A DNA stretch of 64,000 nucleotides from Thelonectria olida (taxonomy: Eukaryota > Ascomycota > Sordariomycetes > Hypocreales > Nectriaceae). The position numbers and the translations under genes are program-made. Positions 47,401-58,996 of the stretch are shown here, piece after piece. The notes under the pieces are model-generated. The model saw only the letters and a list, made by a program, of their open reading frames with translations, was not told the origin of the DNA and searched no databases. Position 1 is the first letter of the stretch; the number at the start of each line of letters is the position of its first letter. Location of the stretch: contig JAGPYM010000005.1 of assembly GCA_020736575.1 (NCBI GenBank), positions 2,108,001 to 2,172,000 of the forward strand, in the 5' to 3' direction.

Positions 47401-50178
47401 CTCTACACGTTGCAGCTTCTATTGGCTTTAGGCAATTAGTAGTCTCACTCTTGGATAACGGTTACGAGGGTGAGATAATGGAACGTGAGCCTCAAGGTTT
47501 CGGGCCGGTAAGCGCTGTCGCCTGTTGGTATGCAAAATTGGTTCATATTGGCTGACACTTCATTCTACTCGTAGCTTCATTTTTCGGCCAGGTTTGGGCG
47601 TCCCAACATCGCCGAAGAACTCTTGGATCGAGGTGTCGAGATTAACGACGGGGAGCAAGAATCAGAAGAGACGGCGCTGCACATCGCGGCCAAGGAGGGC
47701 CATGTACATATCATGAAGAAGCTCCTGTTTAGAGGCGCAAAGCCAGACGCCTTTTCAGATGACTATGGCCTCGTCATCAACGCTGCAATCTCGTCTGGCA
47801 AGGTCGACACGGTGGAGCTACTTGTTCAGGCCGGTGTGTCCTTGACCCCAGAGAGGGACGACGTCGAATCGCCCTTGGCACAAGCAGCCACCATGTCGGA
47901 CCTCTCAATGCTAGAGTACCTGATGAAGGAGTACGCACAACAGCTCCCACCCGAGGAGTATAGCAAGGCCATGGTTAGCGCCGCACGTGCCGGAAGAATA
48001 GAGATATTCAGGAGACTGCTCGACTTTCAACACGGGCTGGAGGATTTCCAATGGGCATTGAACGGTGCAGCTGAGAAGGCGAAATGGGAAATTGTCACCA
48101 TGCTCCTTGAAAAGCGCAGTGATCTGGATTGCGATGAAGCCTTTTACCAAGCTGCCACGGGCGTTGAAGACAAAGACGACGTCCTTGAGGCTTTGTGGGA
48201 ATACACACACGGATCCATCTCGTCCGAGAGAGTGGATGACTCTCTGTACACTGCTACTGACTGTGAAAAAGACAGTACAGTGAGACTTCTTCTTGAGAAA
48301 TTCGGCGCTGATCCTAACGCTGCCGGCGAGGAGTAAGTGATCTTTCGCAACACGACACTTGAATGATGCGTGCTAATACTCTGAAGTTACGGAAATGCAT
48401 TGACAGCAGCTGCATACGATGGGAGACCCGATATCCTCCAGCTCCTCTTAGAATTCGGAGCTGACGTCAACTCGCCGAATGGTTGGGCGATCCAGATAGC
48501 TGCTCAAGAAGGCCACGCAGACATTGTTAGGGAGCTGATCGCGCGAGGCGCCGACGTGAACGCCTTCACCGCCAACGAAAACTTTCCTCCGGCAACCGCT
48601 CTGCAGGGAGCTACCGAGCATGGCCAGCGCGAAGTCGTTGAGCTGCTACTCCAGCACAATGCCAATCCCAACCTCGGTGGAGGCGATGACGCACCACCGA
48701 TCCTAGCAGCGGCAATTTACGCTGAAGTTGAGATCCTCGACATGCTCGTCGACGCGGGGGCAGATGTGAATGCCGTGGGTGGTGACGACCAATCCACGCC
48801 GTTGATCAACGCCGTCGAGACCATATCGGGCACCGAATCTCTGCAAAAGCTGCTTGATGCTGGGGCTCATATCGATTTACCAAGAGGGGATGGCGAGACA
48901 GCCTTGATCGCAGCGGCGCGCTGGGAGCATGAAATCGTCGAGTTTTTACTTGAGAAGGGAGCCGACGTTATGCACACGACGAATGATGGACTCAACGCGC
49001 TGATGGTGGCCGCCGACATGGAAGATTCTAGCGCTTTGGACGTTTTGGTCAGCCACATCTCGTTTATCTTGTCGGCATTGAAACATTCTACCGACTCTGG
49101 AAATACGGCCGTTGCTACTGTGGTCCAAGCCGGCATTGCAGCTTCAAAGGCTTCTATTGCAGCTCGGAAGAGAGAATCTGCCGATCCCGGAGGTTCCCTT
49201 GACGAGTCGACGATGGGTAACGACCACGAGACTAAGATGGGGCATGGCGGGAATAATCAGACTGTTGAATTCTCTCAACAGAACATCATGACCCCCCCGG
49301 CTAACGAGTCGCTGTTTCCGAGCACACAGACTCAGTCTGGACCGTTCATCGAAGGCCTCGAGTCTCTCCCGGCATCCCAAACAAACCACCAAGAGCAGCA
49401 CACTTCACTTGCTGGCGTTGCACAGCCAAATCCTCACCAGAACTCCCCGTATGTCCTGTACGCGGGAGGCAACAACACTGCTCCTCAGCGGTTCTCGCCA
49501 CAACCTCCTCCAGCTACTCCGCCAATCAGGAGAAAGCCAGCACCGACGGGACAAGCATCGTTTTTACCCTACAGTCCCAGTCCTAATCGCGACAGTTATG
49601 ACCAGAATGGACCCCCATATCAAGCGTACGCCCCTAGTCTAGGAGCATCTTCGCAAGGATCTGTTCAGCCAACGGTGTCGTCATCTCAGCTGACCGACCA
49701 CAGCGAAAGGTACAGCCAGTCATCACTTTCCACACAAGGCAACGCATATTCCGATCAGATCCAACCTCAACTCTCGTCCAGGACAAGCACGTTCCAGCGG
49801 GAAGATTTGTCGTCGTATGACGGTAGTCACTGGGTCTCATCTGAGCCCAGAAAGCTGATTGACTCGTCAAATTTCGGCGCTGGGGACCAATACAATGGCA
49901 TGATGCCTTCTCAGCAAGCGACCTCTGGAAACTATCCTGGAACAGCAACACCACCACACCCGCTGCACAGGCCGCCTGTTCAGCAACACCCTTATAGCTC
50001 CCCGGCTGCAATCCAGCCATATCGAGATTCGCGCAATCCACCACAACAGACTGACGGTGGCCAGAACGCTTATCCAAACCCCAATGGTCCACAGGGAAGC
50101 TATCCAGGTAACAGTGGTAATGGGAATCCCGGGAGGCCGACGTCAGGGTTTTTCGGGACGAGCAACGCACCGTATTAG
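44425..50178 (+). CDS. NLR-like protein: alpha/beta hydrolase, NTPase, ankyrin repeats
   Basis: Five exons (44425..44594, 44658..44886, 44949..47507, 47575..48332, 48387..50178) encode 1,835 residues. The start is at 44425 because the frame traced upstream from DIVFVPGLGAHP reaches that ATG. Domains: basic N-terminus (1-50); SesB-like alpha/beta hydrolase (about 55-310) with PGLGAHP, nucleophile elbow GHSMGG (Ser146) and late RNHRDLVKF (His about 295); a STAND-type NTPase with Walker A GREGRGKT (409-416) and WFITSRD sensor; a helical linker; an acidic stretch (about 801-867); ankyrin repeats (about 950-1456); and a Pro/Gln/Ser-rich tail to the end. This is the tripartite plan of fungal NLR-like proteins, in which ligand sensing by repeats is thought to trigger the effector domain in heterokaryon or xenobiotic recognition. 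The Walker B strand looks degenerate. Its ligand and effector activity are unknown. Confidence 0.88.
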
Positions 50179-51191
50179 GTGACCTTGATATTGGGAGGAA
50201 TGGCTTGAAATTCCCGTATCTGGACTATAGTATTTCTAGACCTGGACTCTGGGTCGTGAGGGTAGACAGGACAAGAGACCAAAATAATCGGTCAAGAGTC
50301 TGACAACACCTCGACTCCATTGTGAACACCATTACCGCCTTGGTGTCAAAATCCACAGAAGTGGTAGTATGTAGTAGCCCAGACAAAGCAGTTGTGATAG
50401 CGAAATAACATAAATTGAAAGCGGCACTTAACTGCACAATGAACGAGCGCCCTTCTGCCGTGAGATCTCTCACTATATCCACCAAGATTCAACGTGGAGA
50501 GCAACACCACACAGGGTCCTCTCAGTCGCCTATTGCCGTGAGACTGTTACATTGCCAGATCAATTGCTCCCATTTCATGCTTGATGGTGTCATAATCCTG
50601 GAAACTGTTCCGTCAGGTGGTACACTGCAACTGTTACCCCGCTTCCTTCTGCTTGTTTGGTCCACTTCCCGAGTTGTTGTCTTCTTGCAAGATGAGCTCA
50701 AGCATCACTATGCATGTCGACGCCCGTCTTCAACGCGGCGGTTCATGTATTGACCGAAGACTCTCGTCGGCTTACTCCCGAATAGAAACATTATTCGCCT
50801 CAAATCTGGGGCCGAACAAACGACAGATGAAGAGGATGGGCCATGCCCCGTTGTCGACTAGTTGCAGCATCGGGCTTTCTGATCGCCGACGGCTTCCACC
50901 AACCAACGTAGCTTTGCATCTCTGGGCCGATCCGACCCTGGCACACAATTCTTGACCCTTCTTCATCTCCTCGGCCTCCAAATCTGACGCCGAGAACTCA
51001 ATTGGCGCTGCCTCTGCCTTCCCTGGAGTTCGCGACTCCCCCGGGTTCCCCGCACAAGCCTACCCCAGATTCCCAGCCGGTACTAGCTTCGGCACAGGAG
51101 CAGGAGCTATAAATACCTAGAGGCGAAGAATTGTCCAGATGATACAGAAGACAGACACTCAAGCCTTCAGATCTCGCTTCCTCCGTTCAAA
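50179..51191. other. Intergenic region, 1 kb
   Basis: It is non-coding, between the NLR-like gene and the transporter gene, without recognisable repeats. The last 140 bases form the transporter promoter. Confidence 0.5.
51118..51125 (+). promoter_or_regulatory. TATA box of the ACS-type transporter
   Basis: TATAAATA lies 74 bp upstream of the ATG at 51192, a close match in sequence and position. Confidence 0.6.
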
Positions 51192-53160
51192 ATGGCCACC
51201 GTTGCTGAACATCGCACTTCAAAAGACGACTACAATGTCAACCATGTCAACAGCGTCCTCGAGGACGAGAAGCCTGTGCATGATGAGCACCGCGATTACA
51301 CTGGTACCGCGAAAAAGACTGACCCAGAGGAGATTCGTCTGGTGAGGAAGCTGGACTGGTGGATCATGGTGAGTCGAGTCACGATTCTTCTTTGGATATG
51401 AGTACTAACCTCACGTTTCTTGTCAGCCATGTCTCTGCGTCATGTACTTCCTCAACTACGTCGATCGAAACGCCATTGCCCAAGCCCGCCTTAACAACCT
51501 CGAAGAGGATCTGAACATGACGGGCACCGAGTTCAACACTACAGTTTCCATGTAAGAGCCTGTTGGACGTGGACCCGAACGAAAGACTAATTATCGACTC
51601 ACTTAGCTTATTCGTCGGTTATGTCTTGATGCAAGTCCCAAGCAACATGTTGATCACAAAGGTCAGGCCTGGCATGTACATGAGCGCATGGATGCTGGTC
51701 TGGGGTGCTGTTTCTGGTGAGTGTGATTTCTCATCCACGGGGTCCTGCGTTGCCGAGTACTGATCATCGAGAAAGGCTGCACCGCGCTTGTTAAAGATTA
51801 CAAGGGCCTTGTTATTTGCAGATTCTTCCTTGGCATCACTGAAGCACCGGTATGCCTCTCTTTGCTATGAACAACTGGAACAGGACGCTAACGCCTTGAA
51901 AGTTTTACCCTGGAGCAACCTACATCTTGTCCATCTTTTACACTCGCAAAGGTAGGGTCCTCGGAATCACGGCCTCCTGTCCGTCAGCTAATGATTTAAT
52001 AGAGGTGGCAGCTCGCATTGCCTTTCTATACTGCGCCCAAATTCTCGCCACGGGCTTCTCGGGCCTGATCGCCGCGGGCATCTTTGCGGGAATGGATGGT
52101 CTCGCGGGAATCGCAGGCTGGAGATGGTACGCATTTCGCTCAATCAATGCCAGGCTTTGCCATGCTGACCATTTTCCTAGGCTTTTCATTCTCGAGGGCG
52201 CCGTCACTGCTCTTATTTCCGTCGTCGGCTTCTTCGTTCTCCCCAACACGCCGCTCACCACGCGTTGGTTGTCCGAAAGTGAAAAGGAGCTGGCGCATTC
52301 TCGTATGGAGCGAGACAAGCTTTCTGATGCGGATGATCAGCCGGCTTCCGCGTGGGCTGGCCTGAAACAGGCCTGCAGCGATAAGAGGACGTGGCTCTTT
52401 TGCTTGATGCAGAACTTTCACCTCTCGGCTTGCTCTTTCAATTCCTTTTTCCCTACGTGAGTCTTGTATTCCACCAAAACTCTTGGTGGCAATGATGGAT
52501 CGACTAATGGTTACTCAGTGTCGTCAAAACGCTTGGTTTCAACACAACCATCACCTTGGTCATGACCTGCCCGCCCTTCATCTTTGCTGGCATCACGGGC
52601 ATTTGCTTCGGCTGGAGCTCCGGACGATACCACGAGCGCACCTGGCACATCACCGCGGGCCTGTCCGTCGCCATTATCGGTTTTGCAGTTGCAGCTTCGA
52701 CACTCAACACTGCTGCGCGCTATGTGGCTTGCTTCATCTTCCCCATGGGAGCATACGCTGTCAACTCGGTCATCATTGGATGGGCGTCGTCTACGCTCTC
52801 TCAGACGAAGGAGAAGAAGGCTGTACGTATCTCAATATTTGCCGCGATAGTTTTACGGACAAGAACTAACGGCCTCTAGGTTGTCCTTGCAATGACAAAC
52901 GTTGGCGGCCAGGTAAGTCAACAATGAACACCCTTCTTTAGTGAAGACTGAATCTAACATTGGAGTAGATTGGTTATATTTACGGAGCCTATCTGTGGCC
53001 TAAGACCGACGGACCTCGATACGCCATAGGCTTTGGTGCATCGGCAGGGTTTGCATTCTGCTCGATCCTTTGTGCCTGGGGTATTCGCATCTTGTTGGTC
53101 CGGGAGAACAGGAGGATCCGAGCATCAACTTCGGAGCAGGTGAATCTCTACGGTTACTAG
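51192..53160 (+). CDS. MFS transporter, anion:cation symporter (Dal5/TNA1-like)
   Basis: Ten exons (51192..51368, 51427..51551, 51607..51716, 51776..51849, 51903..51951, 52003..52126, 52181..52456, 52519..52822, 52880..52912, 52969..53160) encode 487 residues. All junctions have GT/AG borders and restore a continuous ACS-family sequence. A charged N-terminus ends in VRKLDWWIM. Then follow family blocks CLCVMYFLNYVDRNAIAQAR (helix 1), VGYVLMQVPSNML, ICRFFLGITEAPFYPGA and LEGAVTALISVVGFFVLPN, with about 12 membrane segments in total. Known members import organic anions such as allantoate, nicotinate or related carboxylates with protons. The substrate here is open. It converges with the GH12-like gene, with stops 207 bp apart. 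Confidence 0.92.
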
Positions 53161-53367
53161 TTCGAGTGTCAAGGTGGCGAGGGAAGGGAACGGACGACGG
53201 CTACCATTGTAGTTTTCCAAGATGGAGAGTAACATGCTTTCCAATAGTATCAGTGGGTAGGGCCTTTGTACTGATGCACCTGCTGATAGTGATGGATACT
53301 AAAACAATTTACAATCTGCACCTATCCCTGGTTACCCGCCATGCGTGCTGTCTCGAGTCTACTGTGT

Positions 53368-54484
53368 CTAAGCGAAGATAACCCCAAGAATTAAGCCCGC
53401 CGTGACAAAGTACCCAAAAAGAGGAAACCGTGCCACACCTGCGCCATTGTCGTCATCGTCGTCGTCGTCTTTGTCGTCGTCGCCCGAGCCACTTGTGCTG
53501 TTTCCACCCGATTCCTCATTCAGCTGCATGGCAAAATTGGCGGCGGTAAAGGTTACGTTGCCTTCGGAGAACCAGGTTTCGGAGCCGAATTCCACGATTC
53601 CCAGCCATGGATCTTTGGGCAAGTCGTCCGGTGTGTCTGGATGGTCGGGAGCCTCGTTGAGAAGGTAGTCGAAGAGCGGATAGAAGTCTGCATCCAAGGA
53701 GGGAACATCCTCACCATCACTAGGGACGGCGGTGAAGACGTGAGTACCGCCGGAGTTGCGACCGTAGTAGAGAGAGCTCGTAGTTGTCAGTGCCTAAGAG
53801 AACTTGTGACTTGCATTTGAGACGGGAGACTTACAACTCTGTCTTCCCGAGAGTGATGTTTGAGAGGATTGTGTTCTCCTCTCGACCAAGCCACCAGGGA
53901 TCGCCCACACTGCCCAGCCAGACCATCATCTCAATAGCTGCGTCTTGAGGGTACAGCGTCCTGTTACGGTCGCTGTCGAGAAAGAAATCCCAGGCAGCGT
54001 TTGCCTGGGCCTTGTTCTTGTCCAGCGCTTTGGCATTGCTTTCCAGGGCAGAGTTGGTAAATGTGCGAGGCGGCTCGCTGGGACTTCCGGCAGTCATGAC
54101 CCAGTCTGTGGAGAGACGGATCGAACTGAGGCTGCTGAGGCGCATGGGGAGGTCCAGACTGCCAAAGCGAACGTAGGGGAATGAGTGAACGTCTTGGATA
54201 TCTTGGTCCCAATTCCACGTCGCGTCAAAGGCCGGCGTGCTGTTGTCGACCTTGACGCATACGAAACCGTCGTCTGGGCTCTTGGGATTCCAAGCATTTG
54301 CATTGTCTGGAGACTCGGGTTAGCCGGGGCTTCGCTTTGCAGACAGGAAAGCTCGGCAGTACTGACACATGAGTGACTTTGTAACATCGCCGTACATCTT
54401 TTGGCCGCAAATAGTCGCGTCATAGTCGTAGGCTGCCTGCGCTGAGGCGGCACTCAGCAACAGCGCTGCGATGCTGCCCAACAT
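53368..54484 (-). CDS. GH12-like glycoside hydrolase with C-terminal membrane anchor
   Basis: Three exons on the minus strand (54484..54367, 54306..53835, 53776..53368) encode 332 residues. A signal peptide (MLGSIAALLLSAASAQA) is followed by a GH12-like jelly roll: NANAWNP and DDGFVCV near the start, an IEMMVWLG strand whose Glu matches the family nucleophile, and GIVEFGSETW whose Glu matches the acid/base position. Both catalytic Glu are present, so activity on beta-1,4-glucan or xyloglucan is plausible. The C-terminus is unusual for GH12: a Gly/Ser linker, an acidic run of Asp with one Lys, and a hydrophobic tail (FPLFGYFVTAGLILGVIFA) that suggests a GPI signal or membrane anchor. It probably acts at the cell surface. 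Confidence 0.87.
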
Positions 54485-55408
54485 GGTGACTGATTCTGAA
54501 GCGAGCGACTCAACACCCCTTTGGTGGTAACGATTGAAAGTAAAGACCGGGCAGTCTTGTAGGGAGAGAAAAAGGAGCAGAATTGTCCGTCTTACCCCTC
54601 GCCTGCACGAGAGTCCAAGTGTCCAATGATCCTTGACACACGCCAGCGAATCCCAAGACCTTGGCAATGACTGCGTGCTCTTGGCAGATAAAAAGAAAAA
54701 AAATTGGAAACGAGCGTTGTTATTGTTGAGAAAGTCAAAGTAAAAGGACACAGTGGAAAGAAACAAGAGGGTGAAAAATCCGGACAAAGTGACGCGACAT
54801 TACTTAAGCAGTGCGTTAGGTTGGGCTGGTTGTTGCATGGCACAGCCTTCCTACGTCATAACGATGCAACTCAACACGAAGATCTGTGTAATAAACAATC
54901 ATTTAAAGTTATTATTGGTCAATGGCAGTGGAAAGTAAACATTAAGGGGGAATGAGTTGATGGCGAGGCAACTCAACAGACGGACCCGATGATTGCACCC
55001 ACCGAGTTGGAGGCTGCCCATCAAGGCCGGCAACTTGTGTGAATGGAGAGGTTGATGATGAAATAAAAGCACTATTGTACGGATTTGATATTGCGCTGCT
55101 GTTAAATGGAAGCCACCCTTTCTTCATTCAGGACATGTACATAAATGTCGACTGACACTCGAGCCGTGAAGCAAGAGTGACGTGGTCGCTCCAAGAATAG
55201 AAGACTAGTTGCTTATTTGCAGTTTATTGCTTATTCGCATGGGCTTCACAAGAGCAGTTACTGATTGGTCGCCTTGACATTGGTGACGCCCCTAGATGCA
55301 AAGGGCTGGTTTGATCGCTGCCCTCTGGAGCCGCATTGGTTCAAGAAGAAGGACAAATGGCATTTTCGTTCGCTCACCAACTCAATAGACGTACTGGGTA
55401 TCCCTTCA
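54485..55408. other. Intergenic region
   Basis: It holds the promoter and leader of the GH12-like gene (an A-run at 54690-54705 reads as poly-T on its strand) and the 3' flank of the Zn2Cys6 gene. No gene is seen. Confidence 0.5.
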
Positions 55409-57655
55409 TTACATGACAAACTCGTTATAATTTACAGGAGGCCGCATCACCGCGTCCGGCCCAGCCGCTTCCATATCAACCATGCCAGCGTCCACAGTCG
55501 GATACAGCGGCACAGTCTCGCCAAAGGTGTCAAACCATAGAAAACTCGGCGAGATCGCTGGTATCAGGTCAGAGAAGCCCGCGGGCATCTCGTCTTGATG
55601 CTGCGCAACACCGCCAGCAGTCACATCTAGCACTGGTGTCTGCGACCTCGTCGCTGAAGCACCCTGTGCGGCCCCGGGACTTTGAGTCGTGTCTCCTACG
55701 CCCTGCATCCCGCTGAGCTCATTGCTCTGCTCGCTGCCTGGCACGCCGATGCTGTGGATGCTCCCGAATAGACCCCCGACGAGATGACTTTGACGCTCCA
55801 TCTTCCAGCGTGCTCGCATCTCCATATATTTGTCGCACGCGCCTTGCATATGCTCCAGGATGACAAGATGTCGTTTCGCCACAGGGTCATTCACAGCAAA
55901 GCGATTGAGCGTGTTGAGCGCCAATCGGAGACTGCGCTCTATCGGGAATGTAATGTCAAAGTCGCCAAACGCGGCCACGCCGAGAACAAGCCCGGACACG
56001 AAGACCGAGTTGATGACAAAGGGCAGCCGCTTCGGGACGGGTTCGGCTTGGAAAATGACCTGAAGCATATCGACATTGTGTATCGCGGCCTCAAGACAGG
56101 CGTAGACGAGGACTTGGTTGCTCGACGAGCTCGTTCGCACATCTTGGCCTGCAAGAGCCGAGTTAGGATTCGTGTCGACGTGCGCGGACACTTCTTTAAG
56201 GAGGAAGGGGAAAGACAGGAGAATGATGGTCCAAAAGGCCGTTTGCTTGAGGTTCAGAAGACCCATGTTGGGCTGTTTGGCACCGTCTGACGAGTCGAGC
56301 AGCTCCCCCGACTGGATGCCGTCAATCTCAAAGCCTTGGTGCGATTGCGCAGACCAGCGTCGGTGGTGTTGACTGATTCTCTCAATCACTTCCGTTGAGA
56401 TCATCCGCTTAGCATAGATTTGCGATAGCACCGACTCGAAGATCATGGAAAGGTCGTTGCAGGCTGAATAATCTTCCTTGCTCGCAGTCTCCCGTGTTTC
56501 TGACGTCGACGGGGGCCGCCCGAGTGACGCGCTCATGAAGAGATCCAAGATCCTGACGGCCTTCCATAGTCTTTCTCGTGCGCGACACTCGGCCGGTGGG
56601 AACAGAGCTGAGATATCTTTTCGATGAAGGCCAAGCGCATAGGCGGCTCGGACTCCCATCCCGAGATACATAAAGGCTGAGTTGCGCCGTGACGCGCCGA
56701 GCAGGTACATGGTGATGAGAGCAAAGGCTTGGATGGTGGTCATATCAGGATCTTCCATGAGCGACTCGACGGTCAGATAGCGAGCGTAATTGAAAAAGGT
56801 CTCTGCAAGTTCATCCTTGTCCTCGGGCCCAGTCTGGGCTCCGATGGCGAGGACGAGATAATACACAGGGCTCGCCGGGTCCGTCTTGTCGTTGTCTTTT
56901 TCCTGCCAGGCCTTGATAGCACGGGCGAGCTCATCCCGGCAAAAGAGCAGCAACACGCAATTCGCAGACTGCATGTACCATCGCTGCAGGTACTCGACCT
57001 CTTCGTGGGTTTGTTTCGGCGGAGGGTTCTGAGCACTCGACATGATCCATCCCTTCCGCGTGTCGGGCGAAGACTCGACGATCAAGTGGCGCAGAGGGTC
57101 GTCGACAAACGGACAGCTGCCCAAGCTCTTGCGGACGATGCGACGGATGTTCTGGAGAAACGAGAGTGTCGCCGAGTCGCCGATGAACATGTATTGGCCC
57201 TTGGTGTCCTTGACCAGACGTGACATCTGAGGCACCCGGGCTGGAAAGCCTCTAGAGAGCAATTGCGATGAAGTTGACTGCCCATCACTCGGCGACGGCT
57301 CTGTGTTCACCAAAGTATCACTCACAGAGTGCGACGGCATCATCTGAGGCGTAGCACAAACCCCTCCTCCATCGGCATGCAGCAGCATCTGCGGCCCGCC
57401 GGGACTCACCCGCTCAGGGTCCGGGCCGCCCGGGGGTGGAGTGCCCTTCCGGAAGTGATCGGGGTCCGGGCTGGGCAGCGACGAGGCCAGCAACGGATAC
57501 CGGGTTGTGGAGGACTGGCAGTCGCGGGCGAGGCCTCGCCTTGTGCAGCGGCGACAGGGTCTGAGCCCGTCGCAGCGTTGTTTGCGCAGTTTGCAGTTCT
57601 CGCATGCTTGGGCGCAGCGTTTGCGCTCACTCTCGCGGACTCTTTTGGTGGGCAT
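55409..57655 (-). CDS. Zn2Cys6 transcription factor with fungal regulatory domain
   Basis: An uninterrupted 748-codon frame from ATG at 57655. The N-terminal binuclear zinc cluster has the spacing C18-x2-C21-x6-C28-x5-C34-x2-C37-x8-C46, with a basic KLRKQR loop. A Ser/Pro-rich linker follows. A middle domain (about 200-560) of the Fungal_trans type is recognisable by VEYLQRWYMQSANCVLL, ARYLTVESL and YLGMGVRAAYALGLHRKD. The C-terminus is flexible and Asp/Pro-rich with a possible activation segment. It acts in the nucleus on CGG-containing sites. It is divergently placed to the SnoaL-like gene, sharing a 705-bp promoter, and heads a set of catabolic-type genes. It is therefore a plausible pathway regulator (inference). 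Confidence 0.93.
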   Translation of the reverse strand: MPTKRVRESERKRCAQACENCKLRKQRCDGLRPCRRCTRRGLARDCQSSTTRYPLLASSLPSPDPDHFRKGTPPPGGPDPERVSPGGPQMLLHADGGGVCATPQMMPSHSVSDTLVNTEPSPSDGQSTSSQLLSRGFPARVPQMSRLVKDTKGQYMFIGDSATLSFLQNIRRIVRKSLGSCPFVDDPLRHLIVESSPDTRKGWIMSSAQNPPPKQTHEEVEYLQRWYMQSANCVLLLFCRDELARAIKAWQEKDNDKTDPASPVYYLVLAIGAQTGPEDKDELAETFFNYARYLTVESLMEDPDMTTIQAFALITMYLLGASRRNSAFMYLGMGVRAAYALGLHRKDISALFPPAECRARERLWKAVRILDLFMSASLGRPPSTSETRETASKEDYSACNDLSMIFESVLSQIYAKRMISTEVIERISQHHRRWSAQSHQGFEIDGIQSGELLDSSDGAKQPNMGLLNLKQTAFWTIILLSFPFLLKEVSAHVDTNPNSALAGQDVRTSSSSNQVLVYACLEAAIHNVDMLQVIFQAEPVPKRLPFVINSVFVSGLVLGVAAFGDFDITFPIERSLRLALNTLNRFAVNDPVAKRHLVILEHMQGACDKYMEMRARWKMERQSHLVGGLFGSIHSIGVPGSEQSNELSGMQGVGDTTQSPGAAQGASATRSQTPVLDVTAGGVAQHQDEMPAGFSDLIPAISPSFLWFDTFGETVPLYPTVDAGMVDMEAAGPDAVMRPPVNYNEFVM

Positions 57656-58360
57656 GGCTGACGGTGCCTTTGCCGCCGACTAGAGGATGCCGATGTCTTT
57701 GGGGTTTCTTTCTTGTCCTTTTCTCCACTCTTTTTCTTCTGATTGAGATATAAATTCTTAGCGTCAATTGTGTGTCTACTCAGGTGTCAGTCGTCTCCGT
57801 CGTACGGGCATCTCGCCGAGCAGGTCGTGGGTCAGGGGCATCACGGATGGACGACTTGCTTCTCCCACCGGAAGACGGGAGATGGATCGTGGAACCAGGA
57901 TTGTGGAACCATTGAAGGAAGCCCTTCATTCGAATAGATAAGAAAAATCTTACCTACAGCGTAACCGGCAATATCTCACGAATATGGCGAAATGTTACCT
58001 CATCAGCCTCTCGTTTGGCTTGCAATCGAATTGAAGCTTGGAATGCAGGAATTCTAGATACAAGTACCTTAGCCGACACGAATTGCCGATAAATCTTCGG
58101 TTTACTATTGCCATTGAACCGATTCTAATTGGTCGAATCGCTGTCTTGATCTCCACCATCCCCTCATCAAGCCGCCCTGCTTCCGACGCTTTGTTCGCTT
58201 TGTCGGCTCAGAGACAAGGGAGAGTGGCAGAGGGAAGAGAGGATCAGAGTTATTCCATCTTCCCCTCTCATAGTCTATACTATCTACCTTCTATAAGTCT
58301 ATCAACCAGCTTGCAATAGACTTGCGCTCTTCCATTATACGATTCACTTATACTGACACC
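57656..58360. promoter_or_regulatory. Divergent promoter with a CGG/CCG inverted repeat
   Basis: This 705-bp region is shared by the Zn2Cys6 gene (minus) and the SnoaL-like gene (plus). An inverted repeat, TCGGTT at 58097-58102 and AACCGA at 58117-58122, spaces the CGG and CCG triplets by 18 nt. That is the layout, though not a known spacing, of a Zn2Cys6 dimer site. A TATAAG element lies near 58290. Confidence 0.4.
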
Positions 58361-58907
58361 ATGGCCCAATACACGCCTGCCTATCCCTCCAACGTGCAAA
58401 TCCACCCCGCGGTGGACGCATTCTTTACCAAGTTCTTTGAGATTTCAGATACGCCTGGCCTTACAGAACAATATGTAAACATGTTTACGAAAGATGCCAC
58501 CTTTATTATGGCCTCCAAGTCTAGTAGAGGATCCGATGGTTAGTCATTCATCATCTCCCACTCACAACGAATAACGCAATTGACACGCCTTGCAGAAATC
58601 ACTGCCTTGAGAAACGGCATGTGGACTTTGGTCGAGTCTCGCAAACACACACTGAACAAGATTTTCCCATTTGGCGATAACGCGACAGAGGTCATGATCT
58701 ACGGCGTTGTCGACCTGGGCCTGCGTTCCGGGTCGACTGCAAGCGTTGATTGGGCTGCCCGGGCGCAGTTGACCCAAGATGAGAGCGATAGGCAATGGAG
58801 AATGAGCTTTTATCAAGTCTACCTAGTGAGTTGACCTTGTTCTTACCACGGTAGATATATGTGCTGATAAGCCATGTGTGAAGGACACCGGAGCGATGAA
58901 GAAGTAG
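58361..58907 (+). CDS. SnoaL/NTF2-like small protein
   Basis: Three exons (58361..58538, 58596..58825, 58884..58907) encode 143 residues. The product has the length and pattern of the NTF2-like fold: an N-terminal helix with VDAFFTKFFEISDTPG, then YVNMFTKDATFIM (early strand), ITALRNGMWTLVESRKH (helix), and a sheet with VMIYGVVDL and MSFYQVYLDT at the end. Many fungal members sit in metabolite clusters as hydrolases, cyclases or isomerases of small ring compounds; others have no known activity. The last exon is short (DTGAMKK). Without that splice the protein would end four codons after the second exon. It converges with the enol-lactonase-like gene, with stops 89 bp apart. Confidence 0.82.
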
Positions 58908-58996
58908 ACACATTTTATAAAGGCTTGGGTAAGTGAGGCAAACATGACCAATAGATAGACATATAGACACAACGAGTCAGTTTATAAACATCTTCT

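Noticed and set aside
58826..58834. Stop shortly after exon 2 of the SnoaL-like gene as the true end
   Set aside because: A GTGAGT donor and AAG acceptor join a short exon giving the YQVYLDTGAM ending, which fits the fold better; the unspliced end cannot be fully excluded.
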